From Robbsia andropogonis (lineage in GTDB: Bacteria > Pseudomonadota > Gammaproteobacteria > Burkholderiales > Burkholderiaceae), in NCBI RefSeq assembly GCF_000970345.1, contig NZ_LAQU01000008.1, forward strand, positions 1 to 64,000: a stretch of DNA of 64,000 nucleotides. The letters run 5' to 3'. Both the position numbers and the translations under genes were made by a program. The notes under the pieces are model-generated. The model saw nothing but the letters and a program-made list of their open reading frames with translations, ran no database searches and was not told the DNA's origin. Positions 9,671-17,616 of this stretch are shown piece after piece (positions within the stretch are counted from its first letter, which is position 1; each line of letters opens with the position of its first letter).

Positions 9671-11449
9671 TCAATCGGCAACAACGGCCGCGACCGATGC
9701 GCGCCCCGTGGTATCCGCATTCGTGGCGGCAGCGCCCGAGACCAGTGCCTCGCCGTCACCGTGCTCGATCAACTGCCCGTATTCCAGTTTCAGGTAACGG
9801 TCTGCAAGCGGAAAGTACCGATCATCATGCGTAATCACCAACACTGCTTTTCCGCGTGCCCGCAACGCCGGTAGCAGTTGCCGATAGAACACGTCCTTGA
9901 ACAGCGGGTCCTGGTCGGCCGCCCACTCATCGAAAACATAGAATGGTCGATCTTCGAGATACGCCACCAGCAACGCCAACCGTTTGCGTTGACCCTGTGA
10001 AAGATTCAATGTCGAAAACACCCCGTCGCGCACGTTGACCTTGTGATCCAGTTGCAGCTCGGAAAGCAATCGACTCACCTCATCATCCACCTTGCCCGCT
10101 GTCGCATCGAGACCCAGCAGATTGTCGAACAGGAAGAAGTCGCTGAACACCACGGAAAACAACTGACGATACGCTTCACGATGCTGCTCATCGATCACCT
10201 TCCCATCCACGACGATCCGTCCGTCCTCTGGCGCATAGAGTCCAACGAGCATCTTGGCGAGCGTTGTCTTGCCGCTGCCATTTCCGCCAATCAGATACAC
10301 GATTTCGCCCGGCTTGAACGTCGCGTTTATCGGCCCCAAGGAGAATGTCCCGTTCTCTTTCTCCCGGAAATACCGGTGCGCAACGCCTTCCAGCACGATT
10401 TCGCCGAAGGATCCTGACACGCTATGGCTGACCGATGACGCAGAGCCGACAGGGACTTGACGCATGTGCGTCCGGTCCGTTTCCGGCGCCCCATCGTTGC
10501 CTGCATGCGTATCTGCACCAGGTTCCGGCAGCAGTTCGCCATTGACCTGCTCGATGCGCTCGAGGGCCACCCGAGCGGCGCTGATCATCGGCATGGCCGA
10601 TAGCACCGCCTCGATCGGCATGATCATATAGACAAACACGATCGCATAACCGGACATCACGTGAGCACTCGCGCCCAGATGTTGACCAAACACAAAGAGC
10701 GTCAGACCGATAAACGCGAACAAGATACAATTGCCCCAACTGTTCGCGGCCGCATACAGGACATAGCCGCGGGTGCGTTGTACCCTAACCGCCTCGACAT
10801 TGGTCGCAAGCGTATCGTCGATAAACGCACGGCGGCGTGCACGATGCAACTTCAACTCCTTCGCGCCATCGAACAACGACCGGAAGTGCCTTACAAGATC
10901 GTCCTCCCGCTTACGCGAGGCGCGCAGATGAAACAAGGCTTTCGTATGCGCGATCCGATACCCCAGGGTACCAAGCACGATCGTCACCACCGCCACCGCA
11001 AAGATGCCCCACGACAGATAGGCGAGATACGCCAGGCAGCCGACGACCAATGCGCCCTGCGTGGCAAGCGCGGGCATGCCAATAAAAAAGCTGACGATCG
11101 TATCCAGATCCTGCGTCAGTACCGCCAGCGATTTTGCCGCGCCCTGGCGTTCGAGCGAGGCAAACGCCGCCTCGCCAATACGGCGGATCGTTCGCATCCG
11201 CAGCGACGCCTTCACCTGCTGCCCGAGACGCATGAACAAGGTTTGCGCCAAGGTCCGCGTTACCAGCACGATCAGGCCGACCACCAGAAACGACATGCCC
11301 AGATGCGAGAGCGACGACGCGTCCGCGGCCAGCGCCTGATTGATCAGCGCAAGCAAGCCAGCATTCCCGAGTCCGCCAATCAGGCTACACAGTAACGCCA
11401 ACAACAACATTCCCCGGGACTGGCGGACCAGTTGCAACAAAATCGACAT
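9671..11449 (-). CDS. Cyclic-peptide/siderophore export ABC transporter (PvdE/SyrD family)
   Basis: This is a 592-residue half transporter fusing a six-helix membrane domain (residues about 1-310) to an ATPase domain (about 350-570). The ATPase has Walker A GGNGSGKTT, signature LSQGQRKRL and a Walker B ending in DEWAADQDP, typical of PvdE/SyrD-type exporters of nonribosomal peptides. It should work as a homodimer in the inner membrane and move the siderophore or its acylated precursor to the periplasm. The ATG at 11449 has AGGAG eight bases upstream. A linker of about 35 residues between the two domains is Gly/Thr-rich and not conserved. The gene lies between the heme N-hydroxylase gene and the uptake ATPase gene. 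Confidence 0.92.
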   Translation of the reverse strand: MSILLQLVRQSRGMLLLALLCSLIGGLGNAGLLALINQALAADASSLSHLGMSFLVVGLIVLVTRTLAQTLFMRLGQQVKASLRMRTIRRIGEAAFASLERQGAAKSLAVLTQDLDTIVSFFIGMPALATQGALVVGCLAYLAYLSWGIFAVAVVTIVLGTLGYRIAHTKALFHLRASRKREDDLVRHFRSLFDGAKELKLHRARRRAFIDDTLATNVEAVRVQRTRGYVLYAAANSWGNCILFAFIGLTLFVFGQHLGASAHVMSGYAIVFVYMIMPIEAVLSAMPMISAARVALERIEQVNGELLPEPGADTHAGNDGAPETDRTHMRQVPVGSASSVSHSVSGSFGEIVLEGVAHRYFREKENGTFSLGPINATFKPGEIVYLIGGNGSGKTTLAKMLVGLYAPEDGRIVVDGKVIDEQHREAYRQLFSVVFSDFFLFDNLLGLDATAGKVDDEVSRLLSELQLDHKVNVRDGVFSTLNLSQGQRKRLALLVAYLEDRPFYVFDEWAADQDPLFKDVFYRQLLPALRARGKAVLVITHDDRYFPLADRYLKLEYGQLIEHGDGEALVSGAAATNADTTGRASVAAVVAD

Positions 11450-11500
11450 GGTGCTCCTTGCTAGGGCGGGCAGCGACGGCAGCGTCGCTTTGACCCGCCG

Positions 11501-12493
11501 TCATTTTTGCATCAAATTGCGATGCCAGCCTTCATGATTCACGGTTTTCTTATCACCCGCGGTGTGCGCAGTCACCGCGGCGGGCGCGCCATGTCCGTTA
11601 TCGGCCCCGGCTGTCGGCGCCTCGCCAGCGCCGGCGCGGCGAGCCGGTGCATTCGGTTCACCGCCCTCACGCGCTCCTTTGCGCCTGGATTGCTCAATGC
11701 GCGACAGGAAGGGACAACGGTCCGCAGACGGCGAATTGGCATCGGGCAGGAAATACTGCCGCCACTCGAGATTGCCGGGATCACCATAGAAACCCAGGTC
11801 CGGATGCGCGGTAACGTCGTCCCATGTTTCCAGACGTTTGCGGACCTGCTGCCTTGCCTCACGACCGATGACCTTGTTCGTGATGGTATCGACGAAAACG
11901 GCACGTGGCTGGAACAATAGCACCATGCCAGGTCCCAGGTTCCGGCTATGTCGCAGACGGAACGACGGACATGCACAGACAACGAACATCTGCAAGCCGG
12001 CATAGCCGAATTCCCATGCTTCGTCGGATGGCGGCGGCTGGTACGGCGCGTCCGGATCCTCGTCGACGTCATGCAAATGCTGCAATGTGCGCCAGAACAG
12101 ATCATGGTAGCTCTCATGCGGCAACGGCAGCGCGTCGGGTTCGAAGAAAATGGCGATATTGAATTTGCGAAAACGAGGCATCGCGGATAGCGCCGCAAAC
12201 GTACGCATCGTCTTCACCATCGTCTCATAACGCTTGCCTCGAACGAACCCGTAGAACATCTCGCCGCGTTTCTCCGCCATCGTGCCGAAGAAACAGGGAT
12301 ACGCCGGGTCCATCACCTGGTCGCGCAGCGTCTGATAGGACGACGAGAGCCATGCGGGAGGATCCGTCTCGGTGCCCATCCGCTCGCCGTCGATCAGGCG
12401 GCTAGTCCATTGTTGCGGGTCGATCGTATCAATCGGCAAGCGCCCTGCCAGATCATCGAGGAGGCTGGCAAATGGCTTCGGATTGGTGTCCAT
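11501..12493 (-). CDS. YqcI/YcgG-family heme-dependent N-hydroxylase (GntA/GrbE-like)
   Basis: This 330-residue protein belongs to the YqcI/YcgG family: a DPAYPCFFG block near residues 62-70, a conserved middle region ending in NLGPGMVLLFQPR near 185-197, and a terminal CPF motif near 260. Known family members include GntA of guanitoxin biosynthesis, which N-hydroxylates a guanidino compound, and GrbE of the gramibactin locus, linked to arginine N-hydroxylation. Next to the HDO-cupin gene it most likely makes N-hydroxyarginine as precursor of graminine. The ATG at 12493 has GGGTGA five bases upstream; a GTG at 12502 overlapping the preceding stop is an alternative. The last 60 or so residues are a basic, Ala/Gly-rich tail beyond the family core. 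The substrate is inferred from context. Confidence 0.83.
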   Translation of the reverse strand: MDTNPKPFASLLDDLAGRLPIDTIDPQQWTSRLIDGERMGTETDPPAWLSSSYQTLRDQVMDPAYPCFFGTMAEKRGEMFYGFVRGKRYETMVKTMRTFAALSAMPRFRKFNIAIFFEPDALPLPHESYHDLFWRTLQHLHDVDEDPDAPYQPPPSDEAWEFGYAGLQMFVVCACPSFRLRHSRNLGPGMVLLFQPRAVFVDTITNKVIGREARQQVRKRLETWDDVTAHPDLGFYGDPGNLEWRQYFLPDANSPSADRCPFLSRIEQSRRKGAREGGEPNAPARRAGAGEAPTAGADNGHGAPAAVTAHTAGDKKTVNHEGWHRNLMQK

Positions 12494-12498
12494 GCCAT

Positions 12499-14085
12499 TC
12501 ACCCGATGGCCCGGGCCGTCGACCGCGGCGACGCCGGCGGCTGTGTGCGCCCGTCACCGGGCGATACCACGTCCGGCGCGTCGAGCTCCGCGACCAGTGC
12601 CGCCACCCAATCGTCGGGAATGATCGGTTGGTGATACGTGCATTCCGCGGACGTGACGGTGGAACCATGCAGTCGGCCGTCCGGGATCAACACCTTGTCA
12701 CCAGGATGCATTGCCAACTGCATGCCCAGATTGCCCCAAAACAGCATATCTCCCGATTCGATCGTCACCAGCCGATGGTCATTGTGGACATGCGTCGTCG
12801 AACACATCTCCAGCGGCTCGACGAACGTTTCACGATCGATCCCAGGACATTCGACCTCGATACGCTCACTGATGCGGTGCGCGAATGCAACATAACGCGG
12901 GATCGCCGACAGCCAGCGAAGTTGCTCACCAAGGTCCCAGCGACCGCGCTCGGACAGATGTTCACGAGCGTGAAAGCCCGATACGATCTGGTCAAAGGCC
13001 GCATCGCCGTAACGATCTTCACATCGTCGCAGCGTGCGGCTGAAACGGGTGTCGAGATCAGACCGTGCCTGCAAGAACGCCTGGTCGACGGTCCCGGCGC
13101 GGCCCGCTGGCACGAGATGCGGACAGGCTCGTTGCAATGCCGCACCGAACGCAAGCCATTCGGCCTCCGCGGCGAAGGCGGCCCCCGTCAACGCAAAGGC
13201 CCGATCCGGGCGACGGGCAAGAGCGTATAGCAGGTTCGTCTTTGCAAGGCTGGTGGGCAGATAGAACTGCCAGTAGGCGTGCGGCTTGCCAGTAACGTCG
13301 ACGGCTTGCGCAACCCGCTCCGCGACCGCACCGATCGACAACGGATCGGCATCCGCCGTCAAGCCGTGCAGCCTGGGCCACTCGCTTGCCAAAAGCATAT
13401 CGAAAAAACCGCTTCCCGCTGCCCGGGACAATGCCCGACGCTGTGACTGCGCCAGCGCCCAGCGCTGAATCATGATGAAGCGTAATCCCTCCTGCAAGTA
13501 GTCATGCCGAAGCAGGCGAGCGAAGGTCTTATCCCAAAAATCACGTTCTTCGTCGACGATCCGCGACAATGCCTCCGTGGCCAGCAACACGGAATCGGTT
13601 GATCTGTTCTGTGCGCCATTCACGGGCCCTGAGCGCAGATAAGAGAATGCGTAAGACTCGAGGAACGGTGCGATGCGCGCACCCAAGCTACGATTGCGTT
13701 CGTCGTAAAAAGCCGTAAAGGTCTCCCACGCGGCAGCGTCGGCCGCGCGGGGTGGGCGCATTACATCCAACTCGTAGATCGACAGCAGCGTGCGATGGGA
13801 AGCAAGCGAAGGCAGGCGACTGACATTGTCGTGCCTTACCGGCTTGCGGAATTTCAGAAATTCGAAATCCTCGGGTCGCAAGGCCCGACGGTGAAAATCG
13901 TCCGCCAACACCAGTTCGTCCACCGTCGCGCTGCGGAAAGGTGGTGCGGCGGCAAACGTCCGAATCAATTCAAGATAGTCATCGCTGCTCCCCTCGTACG
14001 TTGCAAAGTTAAACAAAGACGAGGAGGCACCGCCCACATCGACATTGACTTTATCGTGCGAAGAAAGATTACCTATCTCTTCCAT
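12499..14085 (-). CDS. HDO-cupin oxygenase (SznF/GrbD-like), predicted graminine diazeniumdiolate synthase
   Basis: The 528-residue protein has a long helical part (residues about 100-410) with the layout of heme-oxygenase-like diiron oxidases, followed by a small C-terminal cupin (about 425-490) with HVH at 432-434 and a later His at 473. SznF, which makes the N-nitroso group of streptozotocin from methylarginine, has the same HDO-plus-cupin order, and GrbD of the gramibactin locus is the expected ortholog. It should oxidise and rearrange N-hydroxyarginine to the N-nitrosohydroxylamine of graminine. In the presumed third metal helix I read H372-x3-H376-x2-E379 rather than the usual H-x3-D-x2-H. 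The ATG at 14085 has AGGA seven bases upstream. The stop overlaps the start region of the N-hydroxylase gene. Confidence 0.8.
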   Translation of the reverse strand: MEEIGNLSSHDKVNVDVGGASSSLFNFATYEGSSDDYLELIRTFAAAPPFRSATVDELVLADDFHRRALRPEDFEFLKFRKPVRHDNVSRLPSLASHRTLLSIYELDVMRPPRAADAAAWETFTAFYDERNRSLGARIAPFLESYAFSYLRSGPVNGAQNRSTDSVLLATEALSRIVDEERDFWDKTFARLLRHDYLQEGLRFIMIQRWALAQSQRRALSRAAGSGFFDMLLASEWPRLHGLTADADPLSIGAVAERVAQAVDVTGKPHAYWQFYLPTSLAKTNLLYALARRPDRAFALTGAAFAAEAEWLAFGAALQRACPHLVPAGRAGTVDQAFLQARSDLDTRFSRTLRRCEDRYGDAAFDQIVSGFHAREHLSERGRWDLGEQLRWLSAIPRYVAFAHRISERIEVECPGIDRETFVEPLEMCSTTHVHNDHRLVTIESGDMLFWGNLGMQLAMHPGDKVLIPDGRLHGSTVTSAECTYHQPIIPDDWVAALVAELDAPDVVSPGDGRTQPPASPRSTARAIG

Positions 14086-14140
14086 TTCGTTGTCCTATAT
14101 TTATTCATTGTTACCGCCTAAATAAATGACTGATCAATCT

Positions 14141-15169
14141 TTACGCGCCAGACGCCCCGCTCATAGCGACTACGACACGGCGTTTGCCACTAAACGGCGC
14201 CCGCCCATGCGAGGCGAGAAGATTGTCCAGCACCAGCAAATCGCCTTCACGCCACGTAAACGACAACATTGTTTCCTGATATACCGCTCGGATCTCGTCA
14301 AGAATGGCGTCGTCGATCGGGGTGCCGTCGCCAAAGCAGGTGTTTCGCGGCAACCTGTCCGGCTCGACCGCCTCCAACAGCGCTTCCCGGAGCGGCACAG
14401 GCAGGTTTGTCAAATGAAACAAATGTGCTTGATTGAACCAGACGGGCGCGTGCGTTACCGGATGCCGCCAGACCGCCTGGCAGATTTGGCGGGTACGTAG
14501 TGCTTCACCGTCGTCAAGCCATTCGTAATCGATACGATTCGCGGTGCAGTAGGCTGCCACCACGTCACGATCGGATGTCCCGAATACCTGCTCCCACGGC
14601 ACGTCGAGCCCGTTACCATAATTACGCAGATACATCACGCCTTCTCGTTCGAAACGGTCAAGCACAGTCTGCGGCAGACGCGCACGCAGTCGGGTGTAAA
14701 CAGTCCTGCTGTCTGCGATTGGGGTCGCGCCGCCTTCCGTTGCCGGGATATCGCAATAGAACCAGATGCGCTTCGGCCATTGCAATGTGTACGACTGCTC
14801 ATTGTGCTGGTCGATCCATTGCGTCGCCGGATATTCGGTCGATGAATAAACCCGCCCCTCAACCTGGCTGCGAGGCGTTGAACCAAACGTGTAGTCTTGC
14901 AGGGCATCGCCAAACGCGCTGGCGAATGCATCGAGCCCGCTGACCTGTAACGGTGCAAATCCTCGCAGCAAAACCGCGCCATCACGCAGCAGTGCCTGTG
15001 GGAGATGCGTACGCAACGCGTCGAGGCAGCATGCCAGAGGCACCTGTTCCGATACGTCCGGTGACCAGATCGCCATAGTCGTGCCGTTTGCCTGCATCCG
15101 GGTTTCGACGACTCGCACACCGTCCGTGTGAAACACGTCACGGATCACATCATCGGTCAGCCTGTCCAT
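14141..15169 (-). CDS. SyrP/TauD-family Fe(II)/2-oxoglutarate hydroxylase, predicted aspartate beta-hydroxylase
   Basis: This 342-residue protein has the TauD/TfdA fold signature: the facial triad is visible as H-N-E within QHNEQSYTLQW and a distal His in LLASHGRAPF, followed by an Arg-rich end (KRRVVV) that normally holds the 2-oxoglutarate Arg. SyrP of syringomycin hydroxylates carrier-bound Asp at the beta carbon, and siderophore clusters use such enzymes to build beta-hydroxyaspartate ligands. The neighbouring NRPS has an Asp-type A domain, so the substrate is probably Asp tethered to its carrier. I chose the ATG at 15169, with AGGGAG upstream, rather than the longer open frame (to 15472), which overlaps the thioesterase gene. 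Fur-operon member. Confidence 0.87.
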   Translation of the reverse strand: MDRLTDDVIRDVFHTDGVRVVETRMQANGTTMAIWSPDVSEQVPLACCLDALRTHLPQALLRDGAVLLRGFAPLQVSGLDAFASAFGDALQDYTFGSTPRSQVEGRVYSSTEYPATQWIDQHNEQSYTLQWPKRIWFYCDIPATEGGATPIADSRTVYTRLRARLPQTVLDRFEREGVMYLRNYGNGLDVPWEQVFGTSDRDVVAAYCTANRIDYEWLDDGEALRTRQICQAVWRHPVTHAPVWFNQAHLFHLTNLPVPLREALLEAVEPDRLPRNTCFGDGTPIDDAILDEIRAVYQETMLSFTWREGDLLVLDNLLASHGRAPFSGKRRVVVAMSGASGA

Positions 15170-15290
15170 GCCACTCTCCCTGTCACGCCTCACGATTGTC
15201 CGGTGCACCATGCATCGATCATGAAAATTCCCATGCGCACCGCGGCGGTTCTCCACGCGTGCACTATCCATTGCTGCGTCCGCGCAATCA

Positions 15291-16100
15291 TCAGCATGGA
15301 TGCGCCGCGCATCCTTCCAGCTCCAGCGCGATGGCGACCATGACATCTTCCGCCGCGGATTCGACAAAAAAATGACCGCCGTCAAAACGCCGTATGCCAA
15401 ATCGTCCGGTTGTGCCGCACGACCAGGATCGCACTGCTTCATCATTGCCGGTGGCAGGATCATCACGTCCAACGAACACCGTCAAAGGACAATCGAGTGG
15501 CGCCAGCCGGGCGGCGTCGTGAGGTGTCGCGTCATACTCACCATCCGTCGTGCTGCTTTCATGCATGCCGCATGATGCACGCCACCGTGCCCGAAACCAG
15601 GCGGGATGAACGCCACAGAGATGAAAGTCCGCACGCAGCACAGGCATCAGCATATCGATAAATGCGGGATCATCGAGCAATGCTGGCGGCGTTCCGCCGC
15701 GCGTGCGCAGACGACTCACCATCTCGGACGCCGACGCCACCAGCCAGCCATCCTCTTCCTCCCGTAACGCCGGCCAGACGGTTCCCGATGCACCAAACCA
15801 GACTGCCTGACGCCCACGTCTCTGCCGCAGTCGCTGTAACCACTCGAAGCCGATCAACGCACCCATGCTGTGACCAAATACGGCAACGGGAGCGTCCGAT
15901 TCAGCAACGTCCGCCAACGTGTGATCGAGATGATCGAGCACCGCCGGCCACGTCTCGAGTGGCGTGAATGCCCGCATCGCACCGCGCCCCGGCAGCGTTA
16001 CCGCTCGAACCGTTACCCACGAAGGCAGCCGTGCCGCCCAGCTTCGGAACAGTGCACCGTTTCCGCCGGCATGCGCAAAGCAGACCAACGTCAACGTCAT
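15291..16100 (-). CDS. Type II thioesterase (NRPS editing)
   Basis: A 269-residue alpha/beta hydrolase of the GrsT/RifR class. The N-terminal CFAHAGGN block contains the oxyanion region, the nucleophile Ser sits in GHSMG (near residue 97), and the late Asp and His are in FVGRDDP and GGHFF. Such stand-alone enzymes remove wrongly primed or stalled acyl groups from carrier domains. It overlaps the MbtH gene stop by four bases (ATGA), so the two are translationally coupled. The 121 bp to the next gene (15170-15290) shows no further ORF. A chain-releasing role cannot be excluded, because the end of the assembly line is not visible. Confidence 0.92.
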   Translation of the reverse strand: MTLTLVCFAHAGGNGALFRSWAARLPSWVTVRAVTLPGRGAMRAFTPLETWPAVLDHLDHTLADVAESDAPVAVFGHSMGALIGFEWLQRLRQRRGRQAVWFGASGTVWPALREEEDGWLVASASEMVSRLRTRGGTPPALLDDPAFIDMLMPVLRADFHLCGVHPAWFRARWRASCGMHESSTTDGEYDATPHDAARLAPLDCPLTVFVGRDDPATGNDEAVRSWSCGTTGRFGIRRFDGGHFFVESAAEDVMVAIALELEGCAAHPC

Positions 16101-16333
16101 TTTCGCGACACGGTCGAGTCAGGCGCCGCTTGCTCGGCCATAGCCTTCCGCAAGCTCAGCGGCCGCATATCAGTCCACACCTCATCGATCCACTGGAGAC
16201 ATTCAGCCTTGTCGCCAGCCTTTCCAGCCGCACGCCAACCTGCCGGCATCGCCTTGTAATCCGGCCAGATGGAGTACTGCTCTTCATCGTTTATTACGAC
16301 CTGGAACCGCGTATTGTCATCACCCCAACTCAT
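16097..16333 (-). CDS. MbtH-like NRPS accessory protein
   Basis: A 78-residue MbtH family protein: the conserved [11 protein letters not shown] stretch, the PAGW motif and the WTDMRP C-terminal block are all present. MbtH proteins bind A domains and are needed for their solubility or activity. It is the first gene of the siderophore operon, 128 bp below the Fur box. The open frame extends another 35 codons upstream to 16438, but the ATG at 16333 matches the family N-terminus and is preceded by AAGGGGGTG. Confidence 0.95.
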   Translation of the reverse strand: MSWGDDNTRFQVVINDEEQYSIWPDYKAMPAGWRAAGKAGDKAECLQWIDEVWTDMRPLSLRKAMAEQAAPDSTVSRK

Positions 16334-16661
16334 TGCACACCCCCTTGAACACGATGAGCCATTGCCTGCACCTTTATGAGATAAGTACGCTTTTTGTTCA
16401 CCGCCGACACGTTTATTCCACCCGACATAGCCGCGCAAGCAGCGCCGTATCGCTGTGACGCATAATGAGAATCATTTTCGTTACCAACGCACAATACCGG
16501 TAGGTCAACTTTGCTGTCAAGTGAAGTTGCACACATCAACGTCGCCTCGGGCCACGCGATCTCGCAGGTGCGGAATGCAGAAACACATCTATCTGACAAA
16601 GATATTTCACCTTGCACATCAGTCGCGCCATACGATGGCGAATGTGTAACTTTAAATAGTC
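16334..16661 (-). promoter_or_regulatory. Promoter/leader region of the siderophore operon
   Basis: This 328-bp stretch between the MbtH gene and the phosphopantetheinyl transferase gene has no convincing ORF on either strand. It contains the strong Fur box at 16461-16479, so the operon promoter must lie around it, leaving a leader of about 100 bases before the MbtH start. The end nearer 16600-16661 carries only the 3' flank of the transferase gene. Confidence 0.6.
16461..16479 (-). promoter_or_regulatory. Fur box upstream of the siderophore operon
   Basis: The 19-mer CATAATGAGAATCATTTTC matches 16 of 19 positions of the Fur consensus GATAATGATAATCATTATC. It lies about 130 bp upstream of the first operon gene (MbtH). 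Ferric-uptake-regulator repression under iron sufficiency is the expected behaviour. Confidence 0.85.
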
Positions 16662-17378
16662 CTATACCGATACGTCCGCTTCAGAGGTAAACGCGATGCA
16701 GCCCATATACGTCGGGATATCGGAGAACCAGCAATAGCGCAGATCGCATGCGCCAGCCAGTTGATGCGTCGCTTGCACAACGCGACGCGACGCTCGCCCG
16801 TCGGCAAGATCGAGCGTCAATCCTTGCAGTCCTCCCGTAATACCTACGCCAAGGGTTTTCAGCAGCGCTTCCTTTGCTGTCCAACATTGAAAGAAGCGCT
16901 CGCGTTGCCACGCGGCAGACTTCGCCGGCGAGCACAGCACGGAACGCTCTTGCTGCGTGCACACGAGGTCGACCAATGATCGCCAGTCCAACGCCGGATC
17001 ACACCATTCGACATCAATACCAACCTGCCGTGCGTCCGACATCGCAATCAGGGCATATCCCCCCGAATGCGACACGTTGAAAGAGAGCCTGTTCTCACTA
17101 TCACATAGTGCAAGTCGACCATGCATGCCAACGTGCAGTCGGACGTCACCCGCCTTGATCCCGAGGCGACTGCCAAGCAAGGCGCGCAACGTGCCCCGTG
17201 CAACGACGAAGCGTGTACGATCCACGGCCTGATGATAGGCCGCCGCCCGCGCGCGTTCAGACGCGGTAAGCATGCCGTCGTCTAATGCGGCGTCCGGCGG
17301 CGGCATTGCGACGCACCATATCGTCACATCCGCTGGCCACCGCCCGGCGGCATCCAATTGCATGGCATGCTCAATCAT
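16662..17378 (-). CDS. Sfp-type 4'-phosphopantetheinyl transferase
   Basis: The 238-residue protein carries the Sfp-family signatures: a SFNVSHSGGYAL block (substrate and CoA binding), VGIDVEW with the Mg-binding Asp and Glu, and FFQCWTAKEALLKTLGVG near the C-terminus. It should convert the apo carrier domains of the NRPS proteins to the holo form. It is transcribed on the same strand as the siderophore operon but is separated from it by the Fur promoter region, and has its own Fur-like box upstream (17461-17479). I chose the ATG at 17378 with AAGGA seven bases upstream; a GTG at 17393 is also open. Confidence 0.93.
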   Translation of the reverse strand: MIEHAMQLDAAGRWPADVTIWCVAMPPPDAALDDGMLTASERARAAAYHQAVDRTRFVVARGTLRALLGSRLGIKAGDVRLHVGMHGRLALCDSENRLSFNVSHSGGYALIAMSDARQVGIDVEWCDPALDWRSLVDLVCTQQERSVLCSPAKSAAWQRERFFQCWTAKEALLKTLGVGITGGLQGLTLDLADGRASRRVVQATHQLAGACDLRYCWFSDIPTYMGCIAFTSEADVSV

Positions 17379-17460
17379 CCTGCATTCCTTCACCTACCCT
17401 CATTGTTGCGGCCCAAAGAAGGCATGAACGAAGGATAAAACATCGAGTGGCGTAACGCAA

Positions 17461-17479
17461 ATAAATGAGAATCATTTGC
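17461..17479. promoter_or_regulatory. Fur-like box between the PPTase and CDF genes
   Basis: ATAAATGAGAATCATTTGC matches 13 of 19 Fur consensus positions and keeps the core TGAGAATCATT of the operon box at 16461. It lies 83 bp before the transferase start and 138 bp before the divergent metal-exporter start, so it could act on either or both. Confidence 0.7.
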
Positions 17480-17616
17480 ATAAGTCGATTTTACCTCGCG
17501 TATAAGCGCTGTGCTCAGAACCAAGCGTCATTCCCGGTATTTGAGATAACCTGGGTAGCTGGTCGCAACATCGGTTCCGCCCCTCGATGGCGGCATTTTT
17601 TTTGTACAGGAAACGC

